Below are positions 45,800 through 55,387 of a stretch of DNA of 64,000 bases, one piece after another (within the stretch, counting starts at the first letter, position 1; the number at the start of each line of letters is the position of its first letter). The notes beneath the pieces are model-generated. The model was not told the origin of the DNA and did no database searches. It saw only the letters and a list, made by a program, of their open reading frames with translations. The position numbers and the translations under genes are program-made. The DNA comes from Whitmania pigra (Eukaryota; Annelida; Clitellata; Hirudinida; Haemopidae): the NCBI GenBank assembly GCA_021613335.1, contig JAJTWR010000431.1:186001-250000 (forward strand), given 5' to 3'.

Positions 45800-45906
45800 A
45801 ACTCCCACAGTAAATACTTGTTGACCCACAGATACAACGGCATTAGCAACCGGCTCGTTTGGTGAGGTGCAATGGATTCAAAAGTTTCATGAACAGGAGC
45901 ATCCAA

Positions 45907-48030
45907 ATGCCTACCCCTACTCAACTCCTTGCAGTGAGCATGTCAGCCATACTTGTTTACGGATGCGCTGCCCGACAAGTTACAAACTCCAATCTCGACC
46001 TGACGATACAGAATCCTTTCGAACAAAAGATGGCGCTTGAAAACGGATGGTGCCCTGGCGAAAGCGCCGAGTTCTCTGGAAAATCGAAGAACAGCAATTA
46101 CCAGGCATGGTGTCGCAAGGGAAAGCTGCACCGAATCTTTGGGCCTGCCTACGAAGGCAGTGATGGCACGAAAGCATGGTTTCGAGACGGAATGCTCGGT
46201 CGCAAGAAGGATCCAGCCTATGTGTGGCCAAATGGAGATAAATGGTGGTACGAAGATGGATTGCTCCATCGTGATGACGCACCGGCGATTGAGAAAGCAA
46301 ACGGAGATACATGGTGGTGGCGGGAAGGAAAACTTCACAATGATATCGGTCCCGCGGTTGAGCTTGCTGACGGCTTCAAAGGTTGGGCCCGAGATGGTCA
46401 GTACCACAGGGATGGGGCTCCGGCGAAAGAGTGGGCCGATGGATCCAAGCAATGGTGGCACCATGGCGTGATGCACCGCGATGACGGCCCGGCCATAGAA
46501 CTTGCAGACGGTTACAAAGCCTGGGTCCGAGACGGGCAATTCGATCGTGACGACGGCCCCGCTCAAGAGTGGGCAGATGGTGCCAAGCAGTGGAGGAGGA
46601 AGGGGAAATTACACCGCGACAATGGTCCTGCCCTCGAAATGAAAGGTGGCTACAAGGAGTGGTGGAGCGAAGGGAAACTCCACAACGAAAAGGGTCCAGC
46701 AAGGATCTGGGCAGACGGCTCCAAAGAGTGGTGGATAAACGGCGAACGCTCTCGCAACGGGGATCTTCCAGCTATCGAGTACGTTGATGGGACGAAGTAC
46801 TGGTTTGACTCCGGTACCCTTCAGCCGAAACACGAAGGGAAACCTATGTTGGCATTTGTGCCACTCCCCGACGAGAAGCATGCCGTGGGCCCGATTGGTA
46901 AATGCCTAAAGACTGAACCCGCATGTCGCAATGGGCTGCGACATCGAACTGATGGGCCAGCCGTGGAATGGCAAGACGGCTCAAAATGGTGGTTTCTCAA
47001 TGGACTGCCCCACCGCGACAATGGCCCAGCAATTGAATTGCCCGATGGAACAAAAGCATGGCTTCGCAATGGTGTGTTTGTGAACAACAGCACACCGTCC
47101 ATACTCAGGCCAGACGGAACAAAAGAATGGTGGTCTAAAGGGAAGTTCCACCGGCTCGACGGTCCGGCAGTTGAGTTGGCTGATGGAACCAAAGAGTGGT
47201 TCCGCCAAGGCACGCTTCATCGCGACAATGGCCCTGCCATGGAATACCCAGATGGAAAGAAGGAATGGTATCGCAACGGAACGATTCATCGCGACAACGG
47301 ACCCGCTGTTGAATACCCAGATGGGAAAAAGGAGTGGTACCGCAACGGGAATTTGCACAGAGACAACGGGCCAGCGGTCGAAAATGTCGATGGTACGAAG
47401 GAGTGGTACCAAAACGGCAAGCTTCATCGCGATAATGGCCCAGCCATGGAATATGCCGATGGCAAAAAGGAATGGTATCAAGCTGGCGTCCTCCACCGCC
47501 TCGATGGACCCGCTCGAGAATGGGATGACGGGAACGAGGAATGGTTTCAGAAAGGAAAGCTCCATCGCGTCGATGGTCCCGCGCGCATCGAAGGCGGCGA
47601 CCAAGAATGGTGGATGAACGGCAAACGACATCGGCAAGTTGGCCCTGCAGTGGTGAAAGCAGACGGTTCGAAGGAATGGTGGCACAACGGGGTGAACAAT
47701 CCCAAAGGCTACCTTGAAGGGCTCTCCGCGCTGGAAGCAGCGCAGGTAGAAGCAGCAGAAATGCAAAAGAAAGAAGCCGAATTCCGGATGCAGCGTGCCC
47801 GAGAACAAGATGCAGAGCGGCGTTCAGAGCGGCAACAAGAGCGAGAAGAACAGCGTGAAGCCCAAGAAGAAGCTCGTGAACGGGCCGACCGGTATGAAGC
47901 GGAAGCTCGGAGGCAGCGAGAAGAATCAGAACGAAGGCAACGCGCTTTAGATGAAGAAAGACGAACCAACAACTTCATCAATCAAATGCAGAGAAGCGTA
48001 GAAATAATGAACCAGTCGCTCAGAAGATAA
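45907..48030 (+). CDS. Lipoprotein with 21 tandem 23-residue Trp/Gly/His repeats and C-terminal coiled coil
   Basis: 707 aa. The start is ATG 45907, preceded by AGGAG at 7 nt; the signal PTPTQLLAVSMSAILVYGC places the lipobox Cys at residue 20. Twenty-one units of the form xNGxxHRDxGPAxExxDGxK followed by EWW/Y follow (46114-47682), with a 40-residue insertion after the tenth. Two hydrophobic residues and a W per unit suggest a beta-hairpin repeat related in spirit to MORN or YwqK-type repeats. The last 110 residues are a highly charged coiled coil (QQEREEQREAQEEARERADR). The gene is lower in GC than its surroundings and follows tRNA-Phe, which suggests acquisition. Function unknown; a surface or ligand-binding role is inferred. 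Confidence 0.85.
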   Translation: MPTPTQLLAVSMSAILVYGCAARQVTNSNLDLTIQNPFEQKMALENGWCPGESAEFSGKSKNSNYQAWCRKGKLHRIFGPAYEGSDGTKAWFRDGMLGRKKDPAYVWPNGDKWWYEDGLLHRDDAPAIEKANGDTWWWREGKLHNDIGPAVELADGFKGWARDGQYHRDGAPAKEWADGSKQWWHHGVMHRDDGPAIELADGYKAWVRDGQFDRDDGPAQEWADGAKQWRRKGKLHRDNGPALEMKGGYKEWWSEGKLHNEKGPARIWADGSKEWWINGERSRNGDLPAIEYVDGTKYWFDSGTLQPKHEGKPMLAFVPLPDEKHAVGPIGKCLKTEPACRNGLRHRTDGPAVEWQDGSKWWFLNGLPHRDNGPAIELPDGTKAWLRNGVFVNNSTPSILRPDGTKEWWSKGKFHRLDGPAVELADGTKEWFRQGTLHRDNGPAMEYPDGKKEWYRNGTIHRDNGPAVEYPDGKKEWYRNGNLHRDNGPAVENVDGTKEWYQNGKLHRDNGPAMEYADGKKEWYQAGVLHRLDGPAREWDDGNEEWFQKGKLHRVDGPARIEGGDQEWWMNGKRHRQVGPAVVKADGSKEWWHNGVNNPKGYLEGLSALEAAQVEAAEMQKKEAEFRMQRAREQDAERRSERQQEREEQREAQEEARERADRYEAEARRQREESERRQRALDEERRTNNFINQMQRSVEIMNQSLRR
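46114..47682 (+). repeat. Tandem 69-bp coding repeats (21 units)
   Basis: These are the DNA of the lipoprotein repeat domain. Units 15 to 18 are nearly identical (HRDNGPAxEYPDGKKEWY pattern), which points to recent duplication or conversion. Units 1-10 and 13 are more diverged. Two units differ from 23 residues by one, and a 40-residue segment (DSGTLQPKHEGKPM...) interrupts the array after unit 10. Confidence 0.85.
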
Positions 48031-48078
48031 ATATCTGTGAGCAGCAAGCGGTTGGCATTGGACCGCTCTGTGAAAGAA

Positions 48079-48873
48079 TTAGTCCCTTGCGCCGTTTTTC
48101 AAGAATTGGGTCACCAAGCGGAGCACCAGCGCCTCATCTTCCCGATGCGGGGAGTGACCGATGTTGGGAAGAATGTGGACCTCCGCGCGGGCACCAAGGG
48201 TTTCGCCGAGGAGCTTTGGGTGAAGCACCGAACCGAAATGGTCCTGCTCGCCGTGGAGGACCAGCACCGGACAACGGATGCGCTTGAGGTTCTCCCGTAG
48301 ATCGTAGGTAAGGAAGTCGTCGGACAGCCACGGACCGCCCCACGACTCAAGCACCCACTGGGCCTTCGAGCCGTGGTAGCGCACGACGCGCTCGAACTGC
48401 TCCGGGTTCTCGAAATTCTTGAGGGCTGCGCGAATGCCAATCCGCACCGCCTCTTCAGCAGTGGCTTGCCCGGCGAGGCTGATGACCGCTTCGCAGTCCT
48501 TCGGAAAATCGGAAGCGCCGACGAGCGCCATCGCTCCGCCAACGCTGTGCCCGAGGAGCACAAAGCGCTCGAACCCAATCGCCGCGCGCATCGGCGGGAG
48601 ATTTTCGCGGATCTCCGCGAACAGAAAGTCTGGCCGGATGGGTGTGGTCTGCGCATCGGATTTTCCGAAGCCCAAGCGATCGTAAGCGATCACTGGCCGC
48701 CCTACTGCTTGCGCCAAGTGTGCCGGGAACTTTCGCCACACCTCCACCGCTCCGAGCGATTCGTGCACCAAGATTATCGGCGTTTGGTCCGCCGCCCCTT
48801 CCGGTGTCCACACCCGTGCGAACAGGCGACCGCCCTCGGTGGGCACGTACACATCTCGAACGGCGAGGGTCAT
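48079..48873 (-). CDS. Alpha/beta hydrolase
   Basis: 264 aa from ATG 48873, which overlaps the preceding stop (ATGA). The fold signatures are IILVHESLGAVEVWRKFPAH (oxyanion region), the nucleophile elbow LLGHSVGGAMALVGAS, the Asp near VLVLHGEQDHFG and the His in NIGHSPHREDEAL. It is a soluble esterase- or peroxidase-type hydrolase; the substrate cannot be inferred. Apparent frame extension upstream of 48873 is only the shadow of the neighbouring gene. Confidence 0.85.
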   Translation of the reverse strand: MTLAVRDVYVPTEGGRLFARVWTPEGAADQTPIILVHESLGAVEVWRKFPAHLAQAVGRPVIAYDRLGFGKSDAQTTPIRPDFLFAEIRENLPPMRAAIGFERFVLLGHSVGGAMALVGASDFPKDCEAVISLAGQATAEEAVRIGIRAALKNFENPEQFERVVRYHGSKAQWVLESWGGPWLSDDFLTYDLRENLKRIRCPVLVLHGEQDHFGSVLHPKLLGETLGARAEVHILPNIGHSPHREDEALVLRLVTQFLKNGARD

Positions 48874-49652
48874 GTTTCTGGAGCAGGCGTCGGTGGACGC
48901 CGAGTCTTCGGCGCATAGATGCGCTCCAGAATGAACGGAAGCGCCACGCCGACAGCGCCCAAGCTGATGCCGACGATGCCTGCGGTGCGAACGTCGGTGA
49001 AGTACTTGGCTTGGTCGACGAGCTTGGGGTCCGCAGGAAGCGGCCCGGAGAAAATCTGCGCGTTCGTGCTGCGAAGATTCACTTCCCCATACGCAGTGGT
49101 GCCCACGCCCGCTGCGAGAATCACCGCCCCGCCGATGACACCGGTCCAGAACGCCCAACTCCGCGCTCGCTTGTCCGTGGTCGCTTTAGACTTGGCGAGT
49201 TCCTGTGGGGTTTCGATTTTGCGCACTGGCGGGACGACCTGAAGCGAAAGCCCCGTCGCCGCCTGGTTCGCCGCCGAGGTAGCCCCGAGCAGGGATTCCC
49301 CGCGGGCTCGCCCGAGGACTCTGCCGTTACTCCCGTCGATGAGGACGAGCTCGACTTGGTGACCATTCGGACGGGGAGTCACTTGGGTAGTGAGCAGCGT
49401 CTCGCCATTCGGTTGCGCACCGGCGGCGTAGACACAGCTCGGATCGCCTGCGCAGGCATCGAGTTTGCTGCGGAGTTCATCGCTCGGTTCAAGGTCGCGA
49501 AGCTCCCACTGCCGAGCTGTGAGCTGTTGCCGCACTTCCGACAGCACCGCCGAACGAGCAGACTCTGAGGCACCAGGAAAATTGGGCGGAGCAAGGACTA
49601 TTGGCCACTGCACGGCCTGCAGGGCGAGAACAGCGACTGCTGAAACGAGCAC
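48870..49652 (-). CDS. Envelope protein of unknown function
   Basis: 260 aa starting at GTG 49652. A signal peptide (LVSAVAVLALQAVQWPIVLA) is followed by a soluble domain with an intramolecular-disulfide-like pair (DACAGDPSCVYAAGAQ), then two membrane helices (AFWTGVIGGAVILAAGVG and IVGISLGAVGVALPFILERI). The first part (NGETLLTTQVTPRPNGHQVE) recalls proteins that read a string of ASKHA-free sensory domains in myxobacteria, but I do not assign a family. Coupled to the hydrolase by ATGA. Confidence 0.65.
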   Translation of the reverse strand: MLVSAVAVLALQAVQWPIVLAPPNFPGASESARSAVLSEVRQQLTARQWELRDLEPSDELRSKLDACAGDPSCVYAAGAQPNGETLLTTQVTPRPNGHQVELVLIDGSNGRVLGRARGESLLGATSAANQAATGLSLQVVPPVRKIETPQELAKSKATTDKRARSWAFWTGVIGGAVILAAGVGTTAYGEVNLRSTNAQIFSGPLPADPKLVDQAKYFTDVRTAGIVGISLGAVGVALPFILERIYAPKTRRPPTPAPET

Positions 49653-49724
49653 GGAACCCCTCTTTTCGCCGCTCGGGCGTCCTTCGATTCATGGGTAGAA
49701 TTCGACTGCAGAATTACAACTAGC

Positions 49725-49740
49725 AGAGCCGACCGGCTCT
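49725..49740. promoter_or_regulatory. Palindrome in the divergent control region
   Basis: AGAGCCG (49725-49731) and CGGCTCT (49734-49740) are perfect inverted repeats around AC. The palindrome lies in the 214-nt gap between the divergent genes starting at 49652 and 49867 and could bind a dimeric regulator. The rest of the gap shows no gene. Confidence 0.4.
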
Positions 49741-49866
49741 TCACAGTGGCCCCAGCATCTCTAGAGTTTCCCCACTTTGGCTTAGAGGTGACTCCACCGA
49801 ATCGCAACCCTCCTTGCTGCATCGCGCCTTTCGCCCTGCAGGGTGCGGTGGTACTCTTTGAAGACT

Positions 49867-50628
49867 ATGGCCCTTCCATTTCGCCTCTTCGCCGTCCTCT
49901 GTTTCCTCGCGACCACTGCCTTTGCCGAGGAGCCTCCGGCACCAGGAGCCACCGACATTGCGGCTATTGATGCGGAATGGGCCCAACGGGATATTGAGCC
50001 GCACACCAAGGAACTCGCCGACCGACTCGCGAAAGCGGTCGCCCAAGACGGCAAGAACTACGAAGTGCTCTGGCGTGCAGCACGCCATGCTTGGTGGCTC
50101 GCAGACGGCACCGACGACAAGGCCCAAAAGCGCGACTTCGCGAAGCAAGGGTGGGATTACGCGAACGCAGCCCTCGCGGTGAAGCCGGATGGCGTCGAAG
50201 GCAACTACTACCTCTCGGTCAACATCGGCGCCTACTCGGTGGCCGTCGGCGTCTTCCGCGCCTTAACCGAAGGCCTCGAGGGCAAGTTCCGTTCGGGCCT
50301 CGACTTCGTGCTCAAGACCAAGCCGGAGTTCCACCGCGCCGGAGCCTCCCTGGCGCTCGGGCGGTATTACTATTCGCTGCCCTGGCCGAAGCGGAACCTT
50401 AAAAAATCCCGAGAAGAGCTGACGAAAGTGCTCACCGCGTATCCGGACAATCTCCGCGCACGCCTCTTCCGCGCCGAGACCATCCTGGCTGAGGGCGAGA
50501 AGGAGCTCTTCGCCGCGGAGCTCAAGAAGGTGTTCTCCACCGAGCAGACCTACGACCCTCCGGAGGCGCGAAGAATCCGCGCTATGGCCGAGGCACTTGC
50601 CAAAGAGAAGAACGTCTCGGTGAAGTAA
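49867..50628 (+). CDS. Periplasmic TPR protein
   Basis: 253 aa from ATG 49867 (a GTG at 49843 is in frame). The signal peptide ALPFRLFAVLCFLATTAFAE is clear. The mature protein is made of TPR-like helical pairs: AVAQDGKNYEVLWRAARHAW, DYANAALAVKPDGVEGNYYL and ELTKVLTAYPDNLRARLFRA. The layout resembles the TatT-type periplasmic subunits of TRAP transporters, but no TRAP genes are present, so the assignment is weak. Stands alone. Confidence 0.7.
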   Translation: MALPFRLFAVLCFLATTAFAEEPPAPGATDIAAIDAEWAQRDIEPHTKELADRLAKAVAQDGKNYEVLWRAARHAWWLADGTDDKAQKRDFAKQGWDYANAALAVKPDGVEGNYYLSVNIGAYSVAVGVFRALTEGLEGKFRSGLDFVLKTKPEFHRAGASLALGRYYYSLPWPKRNLKKSREELTKVLTAYPDNLRARLFRAETILAEGEKELFAAELKKVFSTEQTYDPPEARRIRAMAEALAKEKNVSVK

Positions 50629-50683
50629 GCGGCACTCGTTCTGCCGAGCGCTGGTCGCCGCATTTCCAACGTGCGCCCTGCCC

Positions 50684-51718
50684 TTACGAGGCCGGGCGAG
50701 GCGGTGGGGGTTTTCTCGAAAATGATTTCACAAAACCAAAGAACACACTCGCCCAAGCGACGAAGGCTACCCACCAAAACACCCGCGGGAACGGTCCAAT
50801 GAATGCCTGGTGGACGATATTGTTCAGGCGAAAGCTCGCGACCGAATACATGCCCAGCGGGAATACGGCTCCCCAGTACTGCGGGTTGTAGGCAAGCGGA
50901 TATCGCTTCGCCACATGCCGCCAGTAGCCGAGGATGAGCAGCATCGGAATCCACCACGTAGCCGTCACCCAGAAGAACAGCGTCGCCCCGAGGAGAAATG
51001 GTTCGATGCGGGCGAGGAGCGACACCTCCCCTACGGCCTGCAACAGGATGCAGCCGGCGAGGGTCGATATCGCGACGGCCCCCATATTGATCCAATAGGG
51101 AGGCGATAGGTCTTCCGGGCGGAACTCAAAGAACATGTAGCGATAGATGATCATCGAGATGATCCACAAATAGAGCATGCCCCCGAAGAGCCAGGTGCCA
51201 AGCTCAATAAAATACAACCACTCTCGATACTCCCCGGCGAGCGGTGCGAGCAAGCCACTCAGCACACTGACCGACTGGTTGGCAACGACCGCGACCAACC
51301 AACCCCCATTCAAGCCCTTCTCGATGGGAGGCTTCTGCTCCTTGAGAATCAGCGCGGTGAAAACCCCATACACGAGCGTAAACGTGAGGAGCCCGCAGAG
51401 GAACCACAGCGGCCACGCCAGCCAGGGCCAGCCCATCACCAGCAAGGCAGCGGAGCCCAACACACCGGTTCCCGCTGCGGTGGTAAAAAACCCGGGGGCA
51501 ACTGCATGGCTCGTGAAATCAGCGGCCATCGCCGAACGGTAGTGAAGAAACCTCGCGATGGAGAGTCCGCAGAGCGCGACATAAAAGAAAGCCGCCGCAA
51601 AGAACAAGAGGACCGCCAATGGCTCGAAGCCCTGGAGCTTCGCCGCTATGGAGACGATGCCCGTCGCCATGACCATGGCGAAATAGGCCGGCGGGAGACT
51701 CTTGATGAAGTTCGACAT
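50684..51718 (-). CDS. TDT/SLAC1-family anion channel or exporter
   Basis: 344 aa with about ten membrane helices, such as SLPPAYFAMVMATGIVSIAA, GWPWLAWPLWFLCGLLTFTL and RIEPFLLGATLFFWVTATWW. The FAMVMATGI and WWIPMLLILGYW segments match the tellurite-resistance/dicarboxylate transporter family, which also contains sulfite efflux pumps and SLAC1 anion channels. Last gene of the reductase operon, 37 nt after the small membrane protein. Substrate unknown; nitrite, sulfite or another oxyanion is possible. Confidence 0.85.
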   Translation of the reverse strand: MSNFIKSLPPAYFAMVMATGIVSIAAKLQGFEPLAVLLFFAAAFFYVALCGLSIARFLHYRSAMAADFTSHAVAPGFFTTAAGTGVLGSAALLVMGWPWLAWPLWFLCGLLTFTLVYGVFTALILKEQKPPIEKGLNGGWLVAVVANQSVSVLSGLLAPLAGEYREWLYFIELGTWLFGGMLYLWIISMIIYRYMFFEFRPEDLSPPYWINMGAVAISTLAGCILLQAVGEVSLLARIEPFLLGATLFFWVTATWWIPMLLILGYWRHVAKRYPLAYNPQYWGAVFPLGMYSVASFRLNNIVHQAFIGPFPRVFWWVAFVAWASVFFGFVKSFSRKPPPPRPAS

Positions 51719-51755
51719 GGGGCTCCTATTCGCGGTGAAGAAGCGTAGCGCCGAG

Positions 51756-52034
51756 TTACTGCTTCATCCGTGCTTGCGCCTGGCCGCGCCTTCCCCGCCG
51801 GAGCGGTTCAGGCAAATAGCGAAGCAAGGCGGCTCCGGCGAAGAAGAGCGCTACCGAGGCGATGAAGGCCGGCCACTTGACGGAGTTGTTGCCGTCGAGA
51901 GACTCGTTCAGGGCGGCGGTGAGCAACCAGACTTGCATCGTCAGCACGAGGATTTGGACGCAGATAATCCCCAGGGAGAGTGTTTTGATTTTGCTCGGAT
52001 GGGCCCGGCGCTGGGCGTCGCGGAAGTTGCTCAT
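51756..52034 (-). CDS. Small two-helix membrane protein of the reductase operon
   Basis: 92 aa. A charged N-terminus ([18 protein letters not shown]) precedes two membrane helices (LGIICVQILVLTMQVWLLTA and FIASVALFFAGAALLRYLPE) and an Arg-rich tail. It starts inside the end of the Rieske gene (ATGA), so it is co-translated and probably a minor or stabilising subunit. It may correspond to DUF6755, but I am not certain. Confidence 0.65.
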   Translation of the reverse strand: MSNFRDAQRRAHPSKIKTLSLGIICVQILVLTMQVWLLTAALNESLDGNNSVKWPAFIASVALFFAGAALLRYLPEPLRRGRRGQAQARMKQ

Positions 52035-52576
52035 GGAGCGCTCTCCGGCTCAGGGGGCTTAGCGTGCGGACTGCCCTGGGATGGCTCCCGGACATACAGC
52101 TTCCCCTCGCGCTGCACGACATCGAGGCGCGGCAGCGGCCGTGGCGGGGGGCCAGCGAGGACGCTGCCCGTGCGGGCGTCGAAAGAGCCCTTGTGGCAGG
52201 GGCATTCAATCTTGCCCGAATCCGGCGAGTAGTAGACCGCACAGGCGAGGTGGGTACATTTTTGCTCGAAGGCGCGGAAGGTGCCGTCGGTCAAATGGAT
52301 GAGAATGAAGGGGGTCTTCGAGCCTTCGAGAGTGAAGGGATGGGTGCCGCCGCGAGTAATCTGCGAGGCCTCACAGATGAACTGCTCGCCAGGAAACGTG
52401 AATGGCGGCACCACCTTGTCTTTCACGGCGACCCAGCCACTCCCGACGGCCACGCCGCCGGAGACCAGGGTCAGGAATTTGGCAAACTCCCGCCGAGTGA
52501 GGTTTTCAGACTCAGCGCGATCGATCGGAAAATCGACCTCTGAGGCAGAGACAGGGGGAAGGTTCGATTTACTCAT
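52031..52576 (-). CDS. Rieske [2Fe-2S] protein with Tat-like signal anchor
   Basis: 181 aa. The cluster ligands are in CTHLAC and CPCHKGSF (CxH...CxxH), 18 residues apart, and belong to the high-potential type. The N-terminus has 26 residues, then [10 protein letters not shown] and a hydrophobic stretch ([17 protein letters not shown]), a twin-arginine signal anchor. That places the cluster on the outer face of the membrane, as in bc1-type complexes. It lies between the four-cluster ferredoxin and the small membrane protein genes, overlapping both. Likely electron-transfer subunit of the operon's oxidoreductase. Confidence 0.88.
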   Translation of the reverse strand: MSKSNLPPVSASEVDFPIDRAESENLTRREFAKFLTLVSGGVAVGSGWVAVKDKVVPPFTFPGEQFICEASQITRGGTHPFTLEGSKTPFILIHLTDGTFRAFEQKCTHLACAVYYSPDSGKIECPCHKGSFDARTGSVLAGPPPRPLPRLDVVQREGKLYVREPSQGSPHAKPPEPESAP

Positions 52577-53141
52577 GGACGATAAGCTCGGTGGCGCCCT
52601 TCGGCATCATGATGTTGACCTTCGTTTTCACGGTTTCACTTCCAAATTTGAAGGTATTCACTGGCGTGCTGTTGGGGCGTTTGCGAGCCAACTCCTCCCG
52701 ATTACCGTAATACAGGGCGCCGCTGGGGCAGACCGTAGCGCACATCGGTTTCTTTCCGGCGCTGGTGCGATCGTAGCAAAGGTTGCACTTCATCATCAGA
52801 TCCATCGGTTCAATCTTTTGCGGCACGCCAAACGGGCAAGCCATGACGCAGTTGGAGCACGCAATGCACTGGGCGGTATTCGCGCTGTGGACGACTCCAA
52901 ACTCATCCTTCTCAATCGCTACCGCCGGGCAGACTTGCGCGCAGACCGGATCCTCACAGTGCATGCAGACCTGCACGGAAGTCTGGGTGCTCAGGAAGCG
53001 GTCCACATAGTCGACATGGATCATCGGAAGCTGCCCGTTGGTCTCACACTCGGCGCAGGCCATCTCGCAAGCTTTGCAGCCGATGCACCGCTGCGGGTCG
53101 AGAAAGAATTCCTGGTCGGTTTTGTAGGCAGTGTTTTCCAT
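52569..53141 (-). CDS. Four [4Fe-4S] ferredoxin-type electron-transfer subunit
   Basis: 190 aa, NrfC/PsrB/DmsB type. The sixteen ligand Cys occur in four groups: [39 protein letters not shown] and CNLC...CATVCP. One further Cys (AECET) is outside the groups. No Tat signal, so it should lie on the cytoplasmic side with the catalytic subunit. It follows mopB by 11 nt and overlaps the Rieske start by 8 nt. Confidence 0.92.
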   Translation of the reverse strand: MENTAYKTDQEFFLDPQRCIGCKACEMACAECETNGQLPMIHVDYVDRFLSTQTSVQVCMHCEDPVCAQVCPAVAIEKDEFGVVHSANTAQCIACSNCVMACPFGVPQKIEPMDLMMKCNLCYDRTSAGKKPMCATVCPSGALYYGNREELARKRPNSTPVNTFKFGSETVKTKVNIMMPKGATELIVHE

Positions 53142-53152
53142 GTCGTTTGAAC

Positions 53153-55369
53153 TCAGCCGCTGGCCCAGGCTTTCGATTCCTCCGGTGTCGGGGCTGGTCT
53201 CCCGGTGGGCTCAAGGCGACAGGCGCAGACCTTGAACTCCGGAATTTTGGAGATTGGGTCGAGATGCCCCGAGGTGAGTTGGTTGGCCGATTTCTTTCCG
53301 GACCAATGGTAGGGAATGAACACTGTGTCTTCCCGAATGGTTTCGACAATCTGTGCTGGAAATTGCGCTACACCGCGCCGGGTACGAACCGTGACCAGCT
53401 CTCGTTCAGAAATGCCGAACTTGGCAGCGAGCTTGGGGTGAATTTCTAACAGCGGCTCCGGGTATTGCTTCACCAATTTGCCGATACGCCGCGTTTGGGT
53501 GCCACTTAAGTATTGCGAGACGACCCGCCCGGTCGTGAGAATCACCGGATACTCCTCGTCCGTCACTTCGCCCGGGTCGCGGTAAGGAATGCCGTGGAAG
53601 TGGGCCCGCCCGTCGGGGGTCTTGAATTTGCGATCTTCCCAGAGTCGCGGAGTGCCCGGGTGGTCTTCCGTTGGGCAGGGCCAGAACACGCCCATATTGT
53701 CTTCAATCTTCTTGTAGGTGATGCCGAAGTAGTCGGCAGTGCCACCCTTGCTCGCCACCCGCAGCTCGTTGAAGATGGCCTCGGCAGATGCAAATTGGAA
53801 CTTGTCGCCAGCTCCGAGCCGCGAAGCGATGTCGAGCAGAATGCTGGTGTCGGTACGGGCTTCTCCGGGGGGATTCACGGCTTTTCGAATGCGGACCACC
53901 CGCCCCTCGGCAGTGGTCACGGTCCCTTCCTCTTCCTCGTGGAGGGATCCGGGCAAAATGATGTCTGCGTGGTGGGCCGTTTCGTTGAGGAAGAAGTCGA
54001 TGACTGCGTAGAATTCGAGCTTCTCCAGAGCCCGCCGAATCATGTTGTTGTTCGGCAGCGAGACAACGGGGTTGAAGCAGATGCTGAGCAGCCCTTTGAT
54101 CTCCCCGGTGTCGATGGCCTCTAAAATCTCGTAGGCTGTGAGCCCTTTGCCCGGGAGGTCTTTTTCATCGATGCCCCAAACCTTGCTGATGTATTTGCGG
54201 TGTTCTGGGTTTTCGATGTCTCGGTTGCCGGGAAGCTGATCGCACTTGTGGCCGTGCTCTCGACCACCCTGGCCGTTGCCTTGGCCGGTGATGGTTGCGT
54301 ACCCGCAGTAGGGCTTGCCAATGCGTCCAGTGGCCAAGACCAAGTTGATGCACCCCAGTACGTTATCGACACCCTTGCTCTGGTGTTCAATTCCACGAGC
54401 GTGCAACAGGAAACTCGTCTTTGCCGGTCCCCACCATTTCGCGGCGAGCTCAATCTTTTCTTTCGGAATGCCGGTGGTCTTCTCGGCCCAGTCGAGATCG
54501 TAGTCTTTGACCGCCTCCTTCGCCTTCTCGAAGTCCGTCGTGTAGTTGGCGATGAAGTCGTGGTCGAGCCAGTCGTGTTTGATGAGCTGGTGGAGGATTG
54601 CACCGTAGAGCGCCGAGTCTCGACCCGGGCGAATCGGCAGGTGCAAGTCCGCGGTGCGAGCGATGGGTGTCAGGCGCGGGTCAACGACGATCAGCTTGCC
54701 GCCGTTATCGCGGGCCTGCCAGATCCAATGGGTAAGAGTGGGAAAGGTCTCGCTCACGTTCGTGCCGCAGATCATGATGACTTCAGCGTGAGCGAGGTCG
54801 GAGTAGTTGTTCGAGCCCCGGTCGAGGCCGAAGGCCTTCTTGTTGCCCGCACCGGCGCTCACCATGCAGAGCCGCCCGTTGTAGTCGAGGTTGCGGGTTT
54901 TCAAGGCGACGCGGGCGAACTTCCCCACGAGGTAGCTCTTCTCATTGGTGAGGGATACCCCGGAGAGCATGGCAAAGGAGTGCGGACCGTACGCTGCCTG
55001 GATGCGTTGGATTTCGGAAGTCACCCGATCCATCGCACTTTCCCACGTGGTCGGTACAAAGCCCTTCCCTGGTACCCGCTGGAGCGGCGTGAGCAGCCGG
55101 TCCGGGTGGTTGTCTTGCATGTAGCGCTGGACGCCTTTGGGACACAGGCGCCCTTCGTTGAAGGGAAACTCTTCCCAGGGCTCGAATCCGACAACGCGAT
55201 CGTTCTTGACCAGCAGCTTGATTCCGCACTGCATACCGCAAAAGCAGCAGTGGGTTTTCACGACCTCGTCGGGTTCATCGCGACCGGGAACCCCTTCCGG
55301 ATTCGGGAAATGGAGGCTCGGTCCGTAACGGGCGATGATCTCTTCGGCAGGGACGGGAATGGTGGCCAT
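53153..55369 (-). CDS. Molybdopterin oxidoreductase catalytic subunit, NasA/NarB-like
   Basis: 738 aa. The [4Fe-4S] motif is Cys41-x2-Cys44-x3-Cys48-x27-Cys76. The probable Mo-ligand Cys168 is in [15 protein letters not shown], so the enzyme is of the Cys-ligated Nas/Nap/Fdh class. [20 protein letters not shown] is like actinobacterial assimilatory nitrate reductases, and the C-terminal molydop-binding domain ends in [13 protein letters not shown]. There is no Tat signal, so it is cytoplasmic. Nitrate is the most likely substrate; formate or another oxyanion is not excluded. Its neighbours (four-cluster ferredoxin, NarI-like helix protein, Rieske) are not those of a typical Nas system. Precedes the ferredoxin gene by 11 nt. 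Confidence 0.9.
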   Translation of the reverse strand: MATIPVPAEEIIARYGPSLHFPNPEGVPGRDEPDEVVKTHCCFCGMQCGIKLLVKNDRVVGFEPWEEFPFNEGRLCPKGVQRYMQDNHPDRLLTPLQRVPGKGFVPTTWESAMDRVTSEIQRIQAAYGPHSFAMLSGVSLTNEKSYLVGKFARVALKTRNLDYNGRLCMVSAGAGNKKAFGLDRGSNNYSDLAHAEVIMICGTNVSETFPTLTHWIWQARDNGGKLIVVDPRLTPIARTADLHLPIRPGRDSALYGAILHQLIKHDWLDHDFIANYTTDFEKAKEAVKDYDLDWAEKTTGIPKEKIELAAKWWGPAKTSFLLHARGIEHQSKGVDNVLGCINLVLATGRIGKPYCGYATITGQGNGQGGREHGHKCDQLPGNRDIENPEHRKYISKVWGIDEKDLPGKGLTAYEILEAIDTGEIKGLLSICFNPVVSLPNNNMIRRALEKLEFYAVIDFFLNETAHHADIILPGSLHEEEEGTVTTAEGRVVRIRKAVNPPGEARTDTSILLDIASRLGAGDKFQFASAEAIFNELRVASKGGTADYFGITYKKIEDNMGVFWPCPTEDHPGTPRLWEDRKFKTPDGRAHFHGIPYRDPGEVTDEEYPVILTTGRVVSQYLSGTQTRRIGKLVKQYPEPLLEIHPKLAAKFGISERELVTVRTRRGVAQFPAQIVETIREDTVFIPYHWSGKKSANQLTSGHLDPISKIPEFKVCACRLEPTGRPAPTPEESKAWASG

Positions 55370-55387
55370 AGTTCGTAGGGTTACTCG

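Larger units (their letters stand above)
45555..45906. other. Gap of 352 nt without a supported gene, holding two inverted repeats
   Basis: Between tRNA-Phe and the repeat lipoprotein I see no reading frame with coding character. The gap contains two perfect inverted repeats, listed separately. A TTGACC hexamer at 45831-45836 could be part of a promoter for the downstream gene, though no good -10 partner is apparent. A ribosome site AGGAG lies 7 nt before the ATG at 45907. Confidence 0.5.

Noticed and set aside
46037..47808. Several frames on both strands over the repeat lipoprotein
   Set aside because: They mirror the 69-nt periodicity of the real gene; only the frame from 45907 has a ribosome site and signal peptide.
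45482..48078. Integrated element using tRNA-Phe as attachment site
   Set aside because: No repeat of the tRNA 3' end and no integrase was found; only location and GC suggest acquisition.
54200..55378. 392-codon plus-strand frame opposite the MopB gene
   Set aside because: Antisense of a gene with all MopB Cys motifs; no coding character.
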